Shown here in pieces: positions 1 through 12,545 of a stretch of 64,000 bases of DNA; positions within the stretch are counted from its first letter, which is position 1; each line of letters starts with the position of its first letter. A program made the translations under genes and the position numbers. Location of the stretch: the NCBI RefSeq assembly GCF_963169125.1, contig NC_084802.1:22971107-23035106 (forward strand). The letters are read 5' to 3'. The notes below the pieces were generated by a model. The model ran no database searches and was not told where the DNA came from. It saw only the letters and a program-made list of their open reading frames with translations. This DNA is from Humulus lupulus (taxonomy: Eukaryota; Streptophyta; Magnoliopsida; Rosales; Cannabaceae).

Positions 1-1051
1 GAACAAATTTCTTCTTAAATATGTCTTTAAACTATTTTCCCTTCATATCAACTCTTACCTTGAACAGTGTTGATAGAGCCGTTATGGGGACCTATGGACC
101 TATAATTCCAAGCTCCAATAAATTTGAGATTATTAATTAAACTCTTTAATTAAATAATCTTAATTTATTAATCTCATGATTATTCTACTATAAATATGAG
201 ACTGCACTCTTGTAATTATAGAAATTTCATTTACTGAGTACTTTATAATCATAAAGCGTCCATTGATATAATCATTGCATACAATTTGACCCTCTAATAA
301 TGGTTCATAATTAATCGGGAATAAAATTACCGTTTTACCCTTTTAATTATCTATTGTTTCCTTAAGTACCATTGACTCTACTAGTGAAGGTTAATTCATA
401 ATAAATTATGAATTTGAGCTCAATAACCTTTCAGTCCCAAAAGTTAACCCTTAAGAGAACCATCATTCAATCTCTTGCGAGAAGGTATAGATTCCATATC
501 TGTATACTATGTCCCCAGCCATCTATATTAATGAGTTCCCAAAACAAAAGTTTCTAGCCTGATCATTCTGACAGACCCTAACAAGTGAATCAAAGAACTC
601 ATATAACATAAACAGGAGTTCACAGTAACTTCAGGATTAGATCTATTTGTATATGATCATCAGTTGACATATTTAATTAATACTTCGAAACGGTATTTAA
701 CTAAGTATTAATAAACATATCTGGTCCAGTTCTATATATTCTCTAATATATAAAGCACCTCCAATAAAGTGTCCTACCACACTAGTGGACCGTACTTGCA
801 GTAATTAATCTAAAGATTCCATAACTTTATTTTACTGCGAACTATTCAAGTTCATTTATCTCAAACACAATCCTCCCGTACTAATACGTGTTTGAGATCA
901 CATATATGAACTTAGGAATTTTCCTGATATTTACATAATATTATCATAGAATAATATAGTCCATAAAATATATGCATAACAAATTCAATTTATTTATTTA
1001 TTTTATAAAAACAATGTCTACTACATATGCTTTCAGGGCACATTTCCAACA
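1..1051 (-). mobile_element. LTR of a Ty1/copia-like retrotransposon, minus strand, left end outside window
   Basis: On the minus strand this block begins TGTTGGAAATGTGCCCTG at 1051, the usual 5' start of a long plant LTR, and runs to the left window edge without coding potential. It abuts retroelement RT coding sequence at 1052, so it is an insertion into the older minus-strand Tat element. The TGTTGGAAAT start and AT-rich 1-kb length recall plant Ty1/copia LTRs, but no copia protein is visible, so the superfamily is an inference. Whether it is a solo LTR or one end of a full element cannot be decided, because its other border and target duplication lie outside the window. Confidence 0.6.
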
Positions 1052-1840
1052 CACCTTTATGCTTCTAGGGAGAAGGCATTTCAATTAGGGCCTTGATTTT
1101 TTCGGGGTTCGCCTCAATCCCCCGAGCGCTTATGATGAAGCCTAAAAACTTGTCGAAGGCCACCCCAAATGTACACTTTTGGGGGTTGAGCTTCATTCCG
1201 AACCGATGGAGCACCGTGAAGACCTCAGCCAGGTCACCTACATGATCTGGGGCAGTCTAGGACTTGACCAACATATTTTCCACATAGACCTCCATGTTCC
1301 GCCCCAACTGGTTTTTGAACATTCTGTTAACCAGCCTTTGGTAGGTGGCGCTAGCGTTCTTCAACCCGAAAGGCATCATGATGTAACAATAGACGCCCTT
1401 GTCAGTTTGAAAGCTAGTGTACTCCTAATCAGCGACGTGTATGGATATTTTGTTATATCCCGAGTATGCGTCCATAAATGACAGAAACTCGTAACCGGAG
1501 GTGGCATTGACCATCTGATCTATCTTGGGGAGTGGAAAACAGTCCTTCGGACAGGCCTTGTTAAGGTCCGAAAAATCGATGCATGTCCTCCAAGTGCCAT
1601 TCGACTTGGAAGCAGGACAGGATTGGACATCCACCTGGGATATTGGGCTTCTCGAATAAACCCATTGGAGAGGAGCTTGTCAACCTCGGCCTTGAGGGCC
1701 TCTTTCCGAGTTTGGTCAAATGTTCATTGCTTCTGCTGGACGGGAGCAAAGCTAGAGTCGATAATTAAGGCATGGCATATGATATTCAGATCAATGCCAG
1801 TCATGTTAGAATGTGACCATGCGAACACATCTTGCTTCTC
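1052..1840 (-). pseudogene. Outer Tat element: reverse transcriptase fragment
   Basis: Minus-strand translation shows RT blocks in order: the template-grip region with TCIDFSDLNKACPKDCF (about 1600-1540), FLSFMDAYSGYNKI (about 1490-1440), and the downstream block ending GIEANPEKIKALIEMPSP near 1060. The catalytic box that should read YVDD reads YVEN at 1286-1275, so both metal-binding aspartates are changed and the enzyme must be dead. Frameshifts break the domain. The copia-like LTR truncates it on the left before RNase H and integrase. Confidence 0.85.
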
Positions 1841-2622
1841 TCAAAGGAAGACCACTAATGCCTCACGGACCTCCGTTTTCAAGCCTCCCCCGACTTTTAC
1901 CTTCCTATTGGGGGTGGAGGTATCTAGAACTACCTCATCTATTTCCTCTATTGGCTCGATGGACCTCTCCTCTTGAATTATTGGGTCTAACACGTCAGGC
2001 CCTGAGTCTTGCACAGTTCGTACCTCTAGGATCTCGAAGTCCTCGGAGCCTTCCTCCCTTACCATCATCACGGGAGCCTTGAGGGAGACATTGTAGCATT
2101 GTCTAGCCTCTTTTTGATCACCGTGGATTGTGCTGATTCCTGCATCCATGGGGAATTTCATGCATAGATGGCGGATGGAGGTGGCTGCCCCAAACTCCAC
2201 CAGTGCTGGCCATCCCAAAATAGCATTGTATACCGAGAGACAATCCACCACCACGAAGGTGCAGTATTTAAAGGCCTGTCGAGGTACCTCTCCAAGCGTC
2301 ACTAGGAGCTTTATCTGCCCCATCGGGATGAGGGCTTCTCCCGAGACCCATAGAATGTCGAGGCACACGGGGACAGGTCTGTTATAGTCAACCCTATCTT
2401 CTTGAAGGCTGGCTTAAACAAGATATTCACCAAACTCCCGTTGTCTACAAGAATCCACACCACCATTTTGTTGGAGATTTGGCTCTCAATCACCAACAAA
2501 TCATGATGTGAGAAATGCACTCTCTGAGCATCATCTTCGATGAATGTTATGACTTGGTCAGTCATTCGTGGCATTTGGGCAGGTAATTGGGTCAAAGTCA
2601 TTACCTCATCATCATGGTTCAA
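1841..2622 (-). pseudogene. Outer Tat element: aspartic protease and linker region
   Basis: Two overlapping minus-strand reading frames (2622-2311 and 2368-1841) cover the retroviral-type protease. The active-site motif ILVDNGSLVNILF is kept (D-N-G, the form usual in Tat elements in place of D-S/T-G). The flap and C-terminal block VVDCLSVYNAILGWPALVEF follows in the second frame, so one frameshift lies near 2340. The downstream acidic linker (IEEIDEVVLDTS) leads into RT. The family processes Gag-Pol; this copy cannot make a continuous product. Confidence 0.8.
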
Positions 2623-4423
2623 AGCTCGCGCATACCTGTTATGCGAGCTTTGTGAGGTGCCCCCAAGTAAGGTCCTCCTGAGATGGTTCCTACCCGCCCA
2701 TTTACTGGAGGAGGCCCTTAGGCTGTTGGATGCTGAGGAACTACAGGAGTTACTGTCGGGACCTGTGGTGTGGCAGGCGGGACCACCGGCCCAGCCACGA
2801 GTGGCTGTGCTTGATGCGGTCTACCCTTAGCATACTGATGGAGGTGTCCCATCTTAATGAGGTTCTCAATCTCATCTTAAGCTGAAGACACTCGTTAGTG
2901 TGATGCTCTATGTCGTTGTGGAAACGACAAAATTTGCCAGGGTCCCGTCTATCCCTGTCTCTTCATATGGGTTGTGGTTTCCTGTAGTTCACGTTCTATG
3001 TCGTGGCCATGAAGATGTTCTCTCGGGAGTCCACCAAGTCAGTATACTCTGAATACTGCAAGACATACTTCTCGCCTGATGTCACTCCCTTCTTGGGCTG
3101 TGTGATTCCGCTTCCCCTGGGTTTGTGACCCTTACCCTTCCCTCCACGCCTTGTGCCACTGGGAGCTCGACTGGATTCAGACAGATGGGATGGGGCGACA
3201 ACTCCAACACAAAATGCAGACTGAAAAGCGCTGTATCCAGTGGGCGCTACCCCAAACCCTGTCAGAGACATACCAAATCCAGAAGCAGACATGGCGCTAT
3301 CACTGGAAGGGGTGGCGCTCTAGCCAGGTTGGGCTCCCAACGACCCCTGCTGAATGTGAACATAGGGGGAGTATTGGATCCCCGAGGCCATGAGGCCAGG
3401 AGCAACCGGGGTAGGGAAAAAGGCGGATGCTCCGAACGCCCAGATCTAGGCATCCTCCCAGTTGATGTATTCTTGTGCCCGACGAATGAAGTCGTCAAGA
3501 CGCCAGCATCTCCTTCGCGGATGCTAGCCTGAAATGCCATCAACTATTGGCCATCATCGACCTTCTTAGTTCTTGCCGCTTCTTCTTTGAAGCATTTGAT
3601 GTAGGCCTTAAGCGTCTCAAACAGTCCTTGCTTGATGTTGGCCAAGGCGTTGACCTCAAAGCTTACCTTCCAAACCCCTATGAACTGTCTTCGAAAAGCG
3701 GATGATAATTGTTGCCACGTCTGAATGGACCCTGTCAAAATTTCTTAAACCATTCATCTACTGGTCATGTCAGGGTGAGGGGGAACACGTGACATTTTGC
3801 GTCGTCAGAGGCACGATGCACCGACATTAGCTTGTTGAATTTGGACAAATGGTCCTTGGGATCCCAACCACCATCATAAGCTGGTGTGGACGACATCTTC
3901 AATCCCAGAGGTAGCGGGGCCTCAACAAGGTGAGGAGCACATGGCTCTACCTCTTCATCTTCCGAGTCAGACTTGTGACCTTGTCACCTGGCCATTCTGA
4001 GCATTATTCGCTTAAGACTTTCCAATTCTGCTCGGAGCGGGTCGCAATCCCAGTTAATGCTTTGGGCCGGGCAATCTCTTCTCCGAGCGTTGAAATTATC
4101 TCAGAGATCTAACGGGCCTCTACCAGCAGGCTCATGTACTCCGACCTTATTACACCTCCAAGGATTAAGGTTGTCTCGTAGGTCGGCTTATCCTCGGAAC
4201 ACACCGTTATCTTCTGGGCGGGCCACCTCAATCTCTCCATCGAACTCATTTTGGTTTACCGAGATACTAATTCCCTGTTTTCGATTCTGTGGGGCATTCC
4301 TCGAGCGATTATTCATGTGGGACTGGTTAGGTCTCGAAGGGACACCAACTCCAGGCCTCGCGCGGTCCGTATGAGCACGTTGGGGTGGAGGGCCCCGAGC
4401 TCCACGGGCACTGTCTGCCTGGC
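2623..4423 (-). pseudogene. Outer Tat element: gag, C-terminal and central part
   Basis: Minus-strand frames contain the retrotransposon gag core (WQQLSSAFRRQFIGVWKVSFEVNALANI and the following EEAARTKKVDDG, 3738-3544), then the knuckle-like motif KFCRFHNDIEHHTNEC near 2940-2890 just before protease. Upstream, a polar Arg/Pro/Asn-rich segment (4436-4188) belongs to the N-terminal half. Several stops and frameshifts are present. The coding region is cut at 4423 by the Tekay insertion and resumes on its far side at 34449; CTGGC is present at both borders. Confidence 0.75.
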
Positions 4424-7400
4424 TGTAATGTCCCAAAATTACCTAATAAGGCTTAGGGCCATGATTAGGGGGCCAGGATGGCAATATATGGAATTATGTG
4501 CTTATTTGTTATATTTAATTGTAATTATGTGAATTATGTGAAAATATGACTAGTTGTGCATGTTTAGAGATATTAAATATGCATGTGGGTGCGTTTCTTA
4601 TTAGAAAGGCAATCTTGATAATTTGTCCCGTTGTGGGCATAATTGTATATTTATGTGATATATGTGTGAGACCACATTATTATGTGGATTTATTTGAGTT
4701 ACTCAAGACGAGGCGATCCTAGGGAGCAAGCTAACAAAAAAGTCACAACGGGACCCAATACCTGACTCGGGGCGAGTTAGGGGGTATTTTAGGTATTAGG
4801 CATTTAATTGGGTTATCAGGTTATGGAAATGAATAATTGGAGATATATTTTAAGTTAGTGAGCTTAGGAGGGAATACTGGGGAATTTTACCATTTTTCCC
4901 TCGGGGACGTTTTTGGTACCTCGAGTCTCGGGATTAGCTTAAGTGAAACTTAAGCCTTAGGAAACATAAAGAAACACTCAGAATTTACCCTTGGCTGACG
5001 CATTCATTTCTCTCTTCCTCTCATCTTCTCTAAGTTTCTTTAAGCTAGTGGTTGAAGAACTAAGGTAAATTTTAGCTAGAAATAAGAGAATTGAAGCCTA
5101 AAACTTGGGGAATAAGTTCTGTTGTAGCTTGTGGGATCGATCATCAGTTGGGGGTATCACTAGGAGCTCGGAACCAGGATCGTGCTCGAGGGTCGTTCTT
5201 GCTCACACTTACTCGGACCTGAGGTAAGAAAACTGCACCCCATACATGTTATATGTGATTAGAGCTTGGCCCGATTGTTATCAATTATCTTGACTAGGGC
5301 TTCGACCCCGAGAACATTTATATTTAAGCTAATGCTTCACATATTGGTCGATACTTGCTTAAGTTTTCCATGATTGTTGTATGAATTTTGAGGCTAGGGC
5401 ATGAGGCCCCGTTAAATAGGTATAGTTAGTATCGCGAGAATGGTTAATTGATGGTGTTATGTGATTAACATGCATGAATGCTTATTTGTTGGGATATGCC
5501 TATTCATATCTGTTTCTGTATTGAGGTCTGTATTCTTGTGTAATGCCCTGGATAGCCAAGACCGTTACACTGTGTGTTTATGAAGGTGCAAGACTTGCTA
5601 ATCAAGTCATAAAGTTGAAAACGTGGACCTAAAGTCAGAATTATGTAAAGATTAAAAGGTTTTAGTTATAAACAGATAATTTTTCATACAAAATGAATGT
5701 TTAGTACATGGGATCCCAAAACAGGGCTTAAAAGACATGTTTACAAAAATTCCAAAAGTTACAAATAACCATGGCCACTCTAATGGCAAAATTACATTTT
5801 AGGTTTTCGTCCCTGTACAAACCCTCGACCGTGGCGGCCGAACAGCTGACAATGTACACCTCGCCCCCAGAGCTCTCCAACTCATGGCTGAACCATCAAA
5901 CACTTGCCTTACCTACACCACGCAGCACCCGTGAGCCGGGCCCAGCAAGAAAACATAATATCACGGCATGATCAATATGAATAATCAAATATTCCACAAG
6001 CATAACCAAGTATTCAACAATTCTTAACATTCACCTATTCAGTGATAACCAACGACAAATTAACAATTTGTCAACCAGATAATCAACATCTCATATTCAT
6101 CAGGTTAACAACAATAATCATATTCATAATCAATAGTTTATCACAACCATCAAATAATACTCAGGGTTGGCGCGCTTAGGCCGCACCCTCTGTTTAACCC
6201 ACTGTCTTCGGCTCACTTAGGCCGCCCCCAGTGTTATACCCACTGACTCTGGCCAGCTTAACCGAGCTCAGTGATTAATAAGCTGTCCTCAGCTACCAGT
6301 GGCTGAGCCGTGCCCTGTGCGCAAATATTGATTCCGGCACTCTTAGGTCGTTTATCATATGTCCCCGTGGCGTAATACCACCTCATGACATTATATACTA
6401 ATAAACGGAACTCTTAGTCCCAGTACAATCACATATCACAATCATATAGTAATGTATACAAATATAGGGAACGCTTAGTAACCACCTAATCGGGTGCAGT
6501 TTTCTTACCTTAGATTCCGATAGCTTTGATTAGCGAAATTGACCTTCAAGCACAATCTCGTCCGAGCCCTAGCGTACACCTAGTCACAGCCACAAATTAG
6601 AATCATCACCAAAATTTAATTCCAAAACCTAGCCTCGGGACCAATCCCGAGCCCTTGGGAAGCCCTAATTCCACCAAACGGAGTGGTGGAAACAAACCCC
6701 GAGCCCCCGGGCAAAAACCCTAATTAATAACCTAAAAATCCCTTTTTGGAAATAGGGTAATGCTACAGCGCCCTAAAGTGGGCGCTATGGTGCTATAACC
6801 AGAGCCAAAATGCCCTAAGTACCCAAGCCTAGCGCTGTAGCGCCCAAAGGCTAGCGTTAGTCACAGACTTGCAACACCCTATTTTTATTCCTTCGTTTTT
6901 CCTCAAACCAAAACCCATTGGAACCCTTCCAAACCTCAACTATACTTCAAAACAAGCCTACCAATCACTACACCTCACCCCAAATGGCCCAACAACCTCA
7001 ATTCTAACTACATGCATCATCAAGCAAAGAAAACAAGCACTGAACTCAGAATTCAAGAACTCATCTGAAAACCAGCAACTACCTAGCAATTCAAGATGAC
7101 CAAACCTAGAAATCCTCACCTTTTATGGAGAGCCTAAACCTAGGTTGCCTCTAGTATCCTTCCAGTCCTTAGCTCCTCAATCACCAAAGCTCAATTCCCT
7201 TAAGTTCCATCCAAAACTCAAGTTTAGAAATCCATTCTAGCAAAGTTCAGAAAACTCAACAAAACCCTTTAAGCCTTACCTCAATTAAGTAGCTAATCCT
7301 TGTTAACTCCTTTAGCTTCACCAAGGTCTCTAGCCCCAAGCTCCAGCTTGAGCTTTCTCTAAGATTCCAGCTCCAAAACTCACAAGGAATGGTGAGGAAT

Positions 7401-8950
7401 AGAGCAAACCGAATGGAGAAGAAAGAGTCCCTGTTTTTCTTCTTTCTTTCCTTCTTCTACTTCTAATATTTTCTACAACTTCCGCTAAGTGCATAAAGGC
7501 AGAAAACATCCTTATCACTTCTTAACTAGCAAAATGACTATTTTTCCCTCCCATTTTAAACCTAAGTATTAAATCATCCTAAGGGCATTTCAGTCATTAC
7601 TCCAAATTCCCGCTAATTCCTCAAGTGTCCCTAATAATTATCGCTTACATCCCGACACCTAACTAATCACCAATTATTTTCCTCAGTATCAAATAGTCTC
7701 CAATATATTTCACAAATTCCCAAAAATACCCCCATGCTCCCCCGAGCCGGGTATAAATCCCCACTGTGACTTTTTTGCTAAATCACTCACGAGGATCGCC
7801 TTGAGTCTCAAACCGCAAATATATCCACATAATAATGTAGTTTCAACAATTTATCACAAATAATCATGTTTATGCCCTCAACGGGACAAAATTACAATTA
7901 TACCCTTATAACCTAATCAGGGCCTACATGCATACTAATACTCATAGTCATGCATCTCATATATTCATATAATCATATAAGCATGCTTATCACATAATCA
8001 TGCATCTAATCATATCCATATACTCATTTAGTCATGCATGCCATATAGTCATGCATTTAATCATTCATTCACATAGATACCAATTATGCCCTCCTGGCAC
8101 ACTAATCAAGGCCCTTAAGCCTTATTAGCAACTTTGGGTCGTTACATCCTGGATCAGGGCTTGACTTGTTAGTCAAGGACGGTAATAACGCGTTGCATGC
8201 TAGTCGAAGGGCTTAGGCCTAAACCAGCAACGTATTATTACGTTGGCCGACCCTACGGTCGATGAAACATTAAGGCGCCAGGTACGCTGGGCTAGCTCTA
8301 TGGCTAGTGATTCAAAGCTAAGGGCGAGGGCCCCAAGCGACTCTATGGTCACGTAGCTAGGGCATAGGTCCCGGGGTTGGCTCTAAAGCTAATTGTCTAA
8401 GGCAGCAGCCCCAAGTTGGTCCAATGACCATCTGTTTGTAATTAAATGACTGTTTGTGTAGGTTATTACTGTTGGACTTGCTAGATAAGTATTTGAGAAT
8501 CTGTTTTGTTCTATTTATGTACATGTATAGTTTTCTTGCTGAGTCTTGGCTCATGGGTACTTTGTGGTGCAGGTAAGGGGAAGGGAAAGCTCGACCAGCC
8601 ATGAGTTGGAGAGATTCAATGGCGGTGTGTACATATGCGACTGCTCGACTACCACGACTGAGGTTATCTCAGAGGAACTTGGGTTATAGTCCTATTTTTG
8701 CCGCTTAGGCCAGCTGAATGTAATTTTTGATGAATATTCACCTTTATAAAAATGTGGTTGTAATATTTTAGGATCTCATAAATGTTTAAATCTTTTCAAA
8801 TAAATGTCAATGGTTTATTTGACCAAAAATTTTAACCCTAACCCTTGACATTAACCTTAGTTACACATTTTAAACCAAATGACTTGGTTAGCAAGTCTAA
8901 CACAATTTTAAGTACACAGTGTAGCAGTCCTGGATTAGGGGGACGTTACA
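4424..8950 (+). mobile_element. Tekay element 5' LTR (interrupted by a solo LTR)
   Basis: Starts TGTAATGTCCCAAAATTACC and ends GGGACGTTACA. It matches the 3' LTR along its length; for example the GGCAATATATGGAATTATG stretch near 4470 corresponds to the site in the 3' LTR where the Tat element landed. A 2608-bp solo LTR plus target duplication interrupts it at 5539-8146, leaving about 1.9 kb of LTR sequence. No coding potential. LTRs of this type drive Pol II transcription of the element; I did not identify a convincing TATA box. Confidence 0.93.
5539..8146 (-). mobile_element. Solo LTR of a second Tekay-like family, minus strand, TSD TCTTG/TCCTG
   Basis: Minus-strand start TGTAACGACCCAAAGTTGCT, end GGCTATCCAGGGCATTACA. 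The same family appears in plus orientation at 15748-18754 (start TGTAACGACCCGAATTTGC, end ATCCAGGGCGTTACA), which fixes both borders. The flanking 5-mers TCTTG (5534-5538) and TCCTG (8147-8151) differ at one base. No internal region or second LTR is present, so this is a solo LTR left by LTR-LTR recombination. Its middle contains a GC-rich stretch near 6770-6850 with repeated AGCGC/GCGCT motifs, also found in the other copy near 16980-17100. Confidence 0.92.
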
Positions 8951-8953
8951 ACT

Positions 8954-8968
8954 TTGTATCAGAGCTGC
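8954..8968 (+). promoter_or_regulatory. Tekay primer-binding site (initiator Met-tRNA type, degraded)
   Basis: Three bases after the 5' LTR the sequence reads TTGTATCAGAGCTGC. The Tekay/Del consensus TGGTATCAGAGCC is complementary to the 3' end of plant initiator methionine tRNA; here one G of TGG is changed. Position and 10-base core TATCAGAGCT identify it as the minus-strand priming site. Confidence 0.8.
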
Positions 8969-9533
8969 CAAGGTTTAAGGGTTCCTGAAGACTGGCCGGG
9001 CATGTACACTCGCCACTAAAGACAAGCTCGACTCAAGGTTCGGTAACTATTTTGTGTTTATATGTTTAAACACTTAAACATGGTATGAATGCCTTATCTG
9101 CGTGCCTGTTTAGGAAGCATGCGATAACCTGATAGGGCCTGGCCCTTGACTACTGCATGAATGATAAAGAATGTGCTTATTAGCATCGTTACCACTTGTG
9201 GATGCAAGGGAACCGCCTACTAGCGTTATTATTTGCATCTAGGCCAGAAAATGCTTATTAGCACTGTTAATACTGCCAGGGATTGGAAGAATATGCTTAT
9301 TAGCTATGTTAGACTTGTGGAAATGTTTGGGTATGTTTATATGTATTGTTAATTGCTGATGGATATCAGGAAGTGCTTACTAGCGCCATGAATGAATATA
9401 TTGTGTGACAGCATGCTTATTAGCATTGCACTTGTTTGTTATCTGATGATCTTGGACCATCAGGCGGCAAGAGGTATAGTTATTACTTACCTAACGACCG
9501 ATTTGATTACTGTAGGGTGGATTGAGTAACAGT
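8969..9533 (+). repeat. Tekay leader with dispersed TGCTTATTAGC repeats
   Basis: Untranslated leader between the primer site and gag. The motif TGCTTATTAGCA or a close variant recurs near 9174, 9252, 9294, 9374 and 9414, alternating with CTTGTGGA-type words. No open frame of note. It may be an amplified leader or packaging-region motif, which is inference only. Confidence 0.55.
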
Positions 9534-10620
9534 ATGAATCCTTGAAGGTCAGAGAGTCTGGCTGGCCAAGAGTTACAGACCAGTGAAAGGAATGACCAGG
9601 GCCAGGCCCCACCGCCAGCTCTAGAAAAGTGGCAACAAGTGCTTGCTGACATGCACGCCAGGTTAGGGAGGTAGGAAGAAGAAATACGCCTCTCGAGACA
9701 TCAACAGGTTTCATCAGGAAATCTACAGGCTGCGATACCGGCAGTAATACAGCCAGAAGTACTAGGAGTTGCACAGCCCCAGGTAGAGGGAGATAGGTGG
9801 GAACCCTTGTATGAGAGGTTTAGAAAGCAACACCCTCCCGTCTTTGAGGGCGACTCAAATCCACTGAAGGCTAAGCAGTGGATGACTATGATAACCACTA
9901 TCCTGGATTTTATGAGGATATGTGGTAATGAGAGACTGGCCTGCGCCACTTATATGTTTCGGGAGGATGCCCGGATATGGTGGGAGGTGGTATCCTAGAC
10001 CAGAATAGTGACCACCATGGAATGGGAAGAGTTCAGAACATTGTTCAATGAGAAATACAATAACGATGCAGTTAAAGCTGCGAGGAGTTTAGCAAATTGC
10101 TTCAAGGTTACATGACAGTGATTGATTATTCCCTGAAGTTCGACAAATTGGCAAAGTTTGTTGGAGATCTGGTTCCCACTGATGGGACCAGAAGAGAGAG
10201 GTTTCTTCAAGGGCTACAGCCTATGATAGCCTGGGATGTTCGTATTACTACTGTGCCAGGAGTGACTACCTATGCACAGGCTGTGGAGAAGGCGCTTACA
10301 GCTGAGAGCACAGAGAACAAGATCTGGCATGATAATGCAGCCAGAAGGGATTCCAGGAGGCCAGGACCTCCATTCTCAAGTTTTGGTAGGGTCGGAGGCC
10401 CCAGTGATTAGAAGAGGAAGACTCCGGATACAGTTTCAGCTTCAGGGCTAGATAGGAGGTCATGTGGCATTCAGATGGGCCGCCAGAGTGGCGGTGAGAC
10501 ATGGAGGGCATTTCCAGAGTGTGCTAGGTGCAGGAGGCACCATATTGGGGAGTGTCGGGCGAAGGCCTGTTTTTTTTGTGGTAGTATGGAGCACTTGAAG
10601 AAAGATTGCCTGAGAGCCAG
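9534..10620 (+). pseudogene. Tekay gag
   Basis: The probable start ATG is at 9534. Gag core is recognisable: PPVFEGDSNPLKAKQW and FREDARIWWEVV (9807-9995), EWEEFRTLFNEKY, then DYSLKFDKLAKFVGDLVP and FLQGLQPMIAWDV (10097-10411). Near the end is a canonical CCHC knuckle CFFCGSMEHLKKDC (C-x2-C-x4-H-x4-C, about 10568-10610). Gag forms the virus-like particle and the knuckle binds the RNA. A TAG stop at 9996, a frame change near 10090 and a TAG at 10409-10411 show it is non-functional. Confidence 0.85.
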
Positions 10621-12545
10621 AAAGGATGAGCCGAAGAAGGTGGATAGCCTGACGCCAGCTCGGGTGTTCACCTTGACCCAGGCAAAAGCCGAGGCTAGTC
10701 CCTCGGTAGTTTCAGGTCAGCTTTCTAGTGCTGAAGCTATTCTTATTGATTCAAGTGCTACTCACTATTTTGTTGCTAGTAGGATTATAGATGGGTTGTG
10801 TAGACCATGTGACTTTTATCCTGTGGGGTTTGGTACAATGTTGCCTACTGGGGAGTTAGTGGTTTCCAAGAGATGGGTTAGATCACTACCAGTTACCATG
10901 GATGGCAAAGAGTTGTTAGTTGATTTGGTAGAGCTAGAGATGACCGATTTTGACATAATTTTGGGTATGGATTGGCTAAAGAAGTATGAGGGCAACAATA
11001 GACTGCAAGAAGAAGATGGTAACCTTTGAGGTCGAGGGTGAGGACCCCTTTGTATTCATTGGCATTGTGCATGGACCCCGTATACCTATTATATCTGTAC
11101 TTAGAGCTCGAGACCCATTGCAGGGAGGATGCATAGGGTTCTTAGCTAGCGTGGTAGTTACCACCGAGGTCGTGCTAGTGGGACCAGAACAGATCCGATT
11201 GGTCTGTGAGTTTCTAGACGTGTTTCCAGAAGATCTGCCAAGGTTACCTCCACACAGGGAGATTGAGTTTGTAATTGAATTGGCGCCAGAGACAGAGCCA
11301 GTGTCTAGGGCACCTTATAGGATGGCTCCAGCTGAGCTAAAGGAACTAAAGGTTCAACAGGAGTGACTGGAATTGGGTTTTATCAGGCCCAGTTTCTCTC
11401 CATGGGGCGCACCGATTCTCTTTGTGAAGAAGAAAGATGGTTCTCTGAGGATTTGTATCGATTATAGAGAATTGAACAAGTTGACTATCAAGAACAGATA
11501 TCCTCTGCCAAGGATTGATGATTTATTTGACTAGTTGAAGGGTAGAACGGTATTCTCTAAGATAGATCTTCGATCTGGTTATCACTAGCTGAGGATCAAA
11601 GAGGAGGATATACCAAAGACAACTTTTCGCACCAGGTATGGGCATTATGAGTTTTTGGTGATGTCATTTGGGTTGACTAATGCCCTGAAAAAATTTATGG
11701 ATTTGATGAACAAGGTGTACAAAGATGACCTAGACCAGTTGGTGATCGTCTTTATTGACAATATATTGATATACTCTCGAACAGAGACAAAACATGAGCA
11801 GCACCTCATATTAGTACTACAGAGGTTGAGAGAACATATGTTATTTGCGAAGTTCAAGAAATATGGGTTTTGGTTGCCACAAGTGACTTTCTTGGGTCAC
11901 ATAGTTAGTAAGGATGGAATTAAGGTGGATCCGGTGAAGATTGAAGCGGTTAGAGATTGGCCAAGACCGAAGAATGCTTCAGAGATTAGGAGTTTCTTGG
12001 GATTGGCGGGGTATTATAGACGCTTTGGGGAAGGATTCTCCAAGGTTGCGTTATCACTGACAGAGTTAACCCACAAGAATCAGAAGTTTGTTTGGTCAGA
12101 TAAGTGCAAAGACAGCTTTCAGAAGCTTAAGAAGAGTTTGATCACCGCTCCGGTTTTGAGCCTTCCTACAGATCGGGATAAGTTTATATTTTATTGTGAC
12201 GCTACGAGGCAGGGTCTGGGTTATGTACTTATGTAGGCAGGGAAGGTGATTGCTTATGCATCACGACAGTTGAAGGAATATGAGCAGAGATACCCCACAC
12301 ATGACTTAGAGCTCGCTGCAGTAGTCTTTGCACTGAAGGTATGGCGACACTACTTGTATGGTGAGAAGTGTAAGATATACACTGACCACAAGAGTTTAAA
12401 ATACTTCTTCACCCAGAAGGATCTAAACATGAGGCAGAGACGTTGGTTAGAGCTGGTAAATGATTATGATTGTGAGATCCTGCATCACCCTGGGAAGGCC
12501 AACGTGGTAGCAGATGCCTTAAATCGGAAGGGTCCGGGACAGTTA
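10621..12545 (+). pseudogene. Tekay protease, reverse transcriptase and RNase H
   Basis: The protease site is LIDSSATHYFV (about 10745), with D-S-S in place of D-S-G. It is followed by DFDIILGMDWL, then a frameshift near 10985. From 10986 RT runs in one frame: [44 protein letters not shown]. The catalytic box, usually FIDDILIYS, reads FIDNILIYS with N at 11760-11762. RNase H follows with [32 protein letters not shown] and ADALNRK. In-frame stops at 11364 (TGA), 11532, 11586 and 12234 (all TAG) fit CGA or CAG codons changed by one transition. RNase H degrades the RNA template in the family. Confidence 0.93.
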
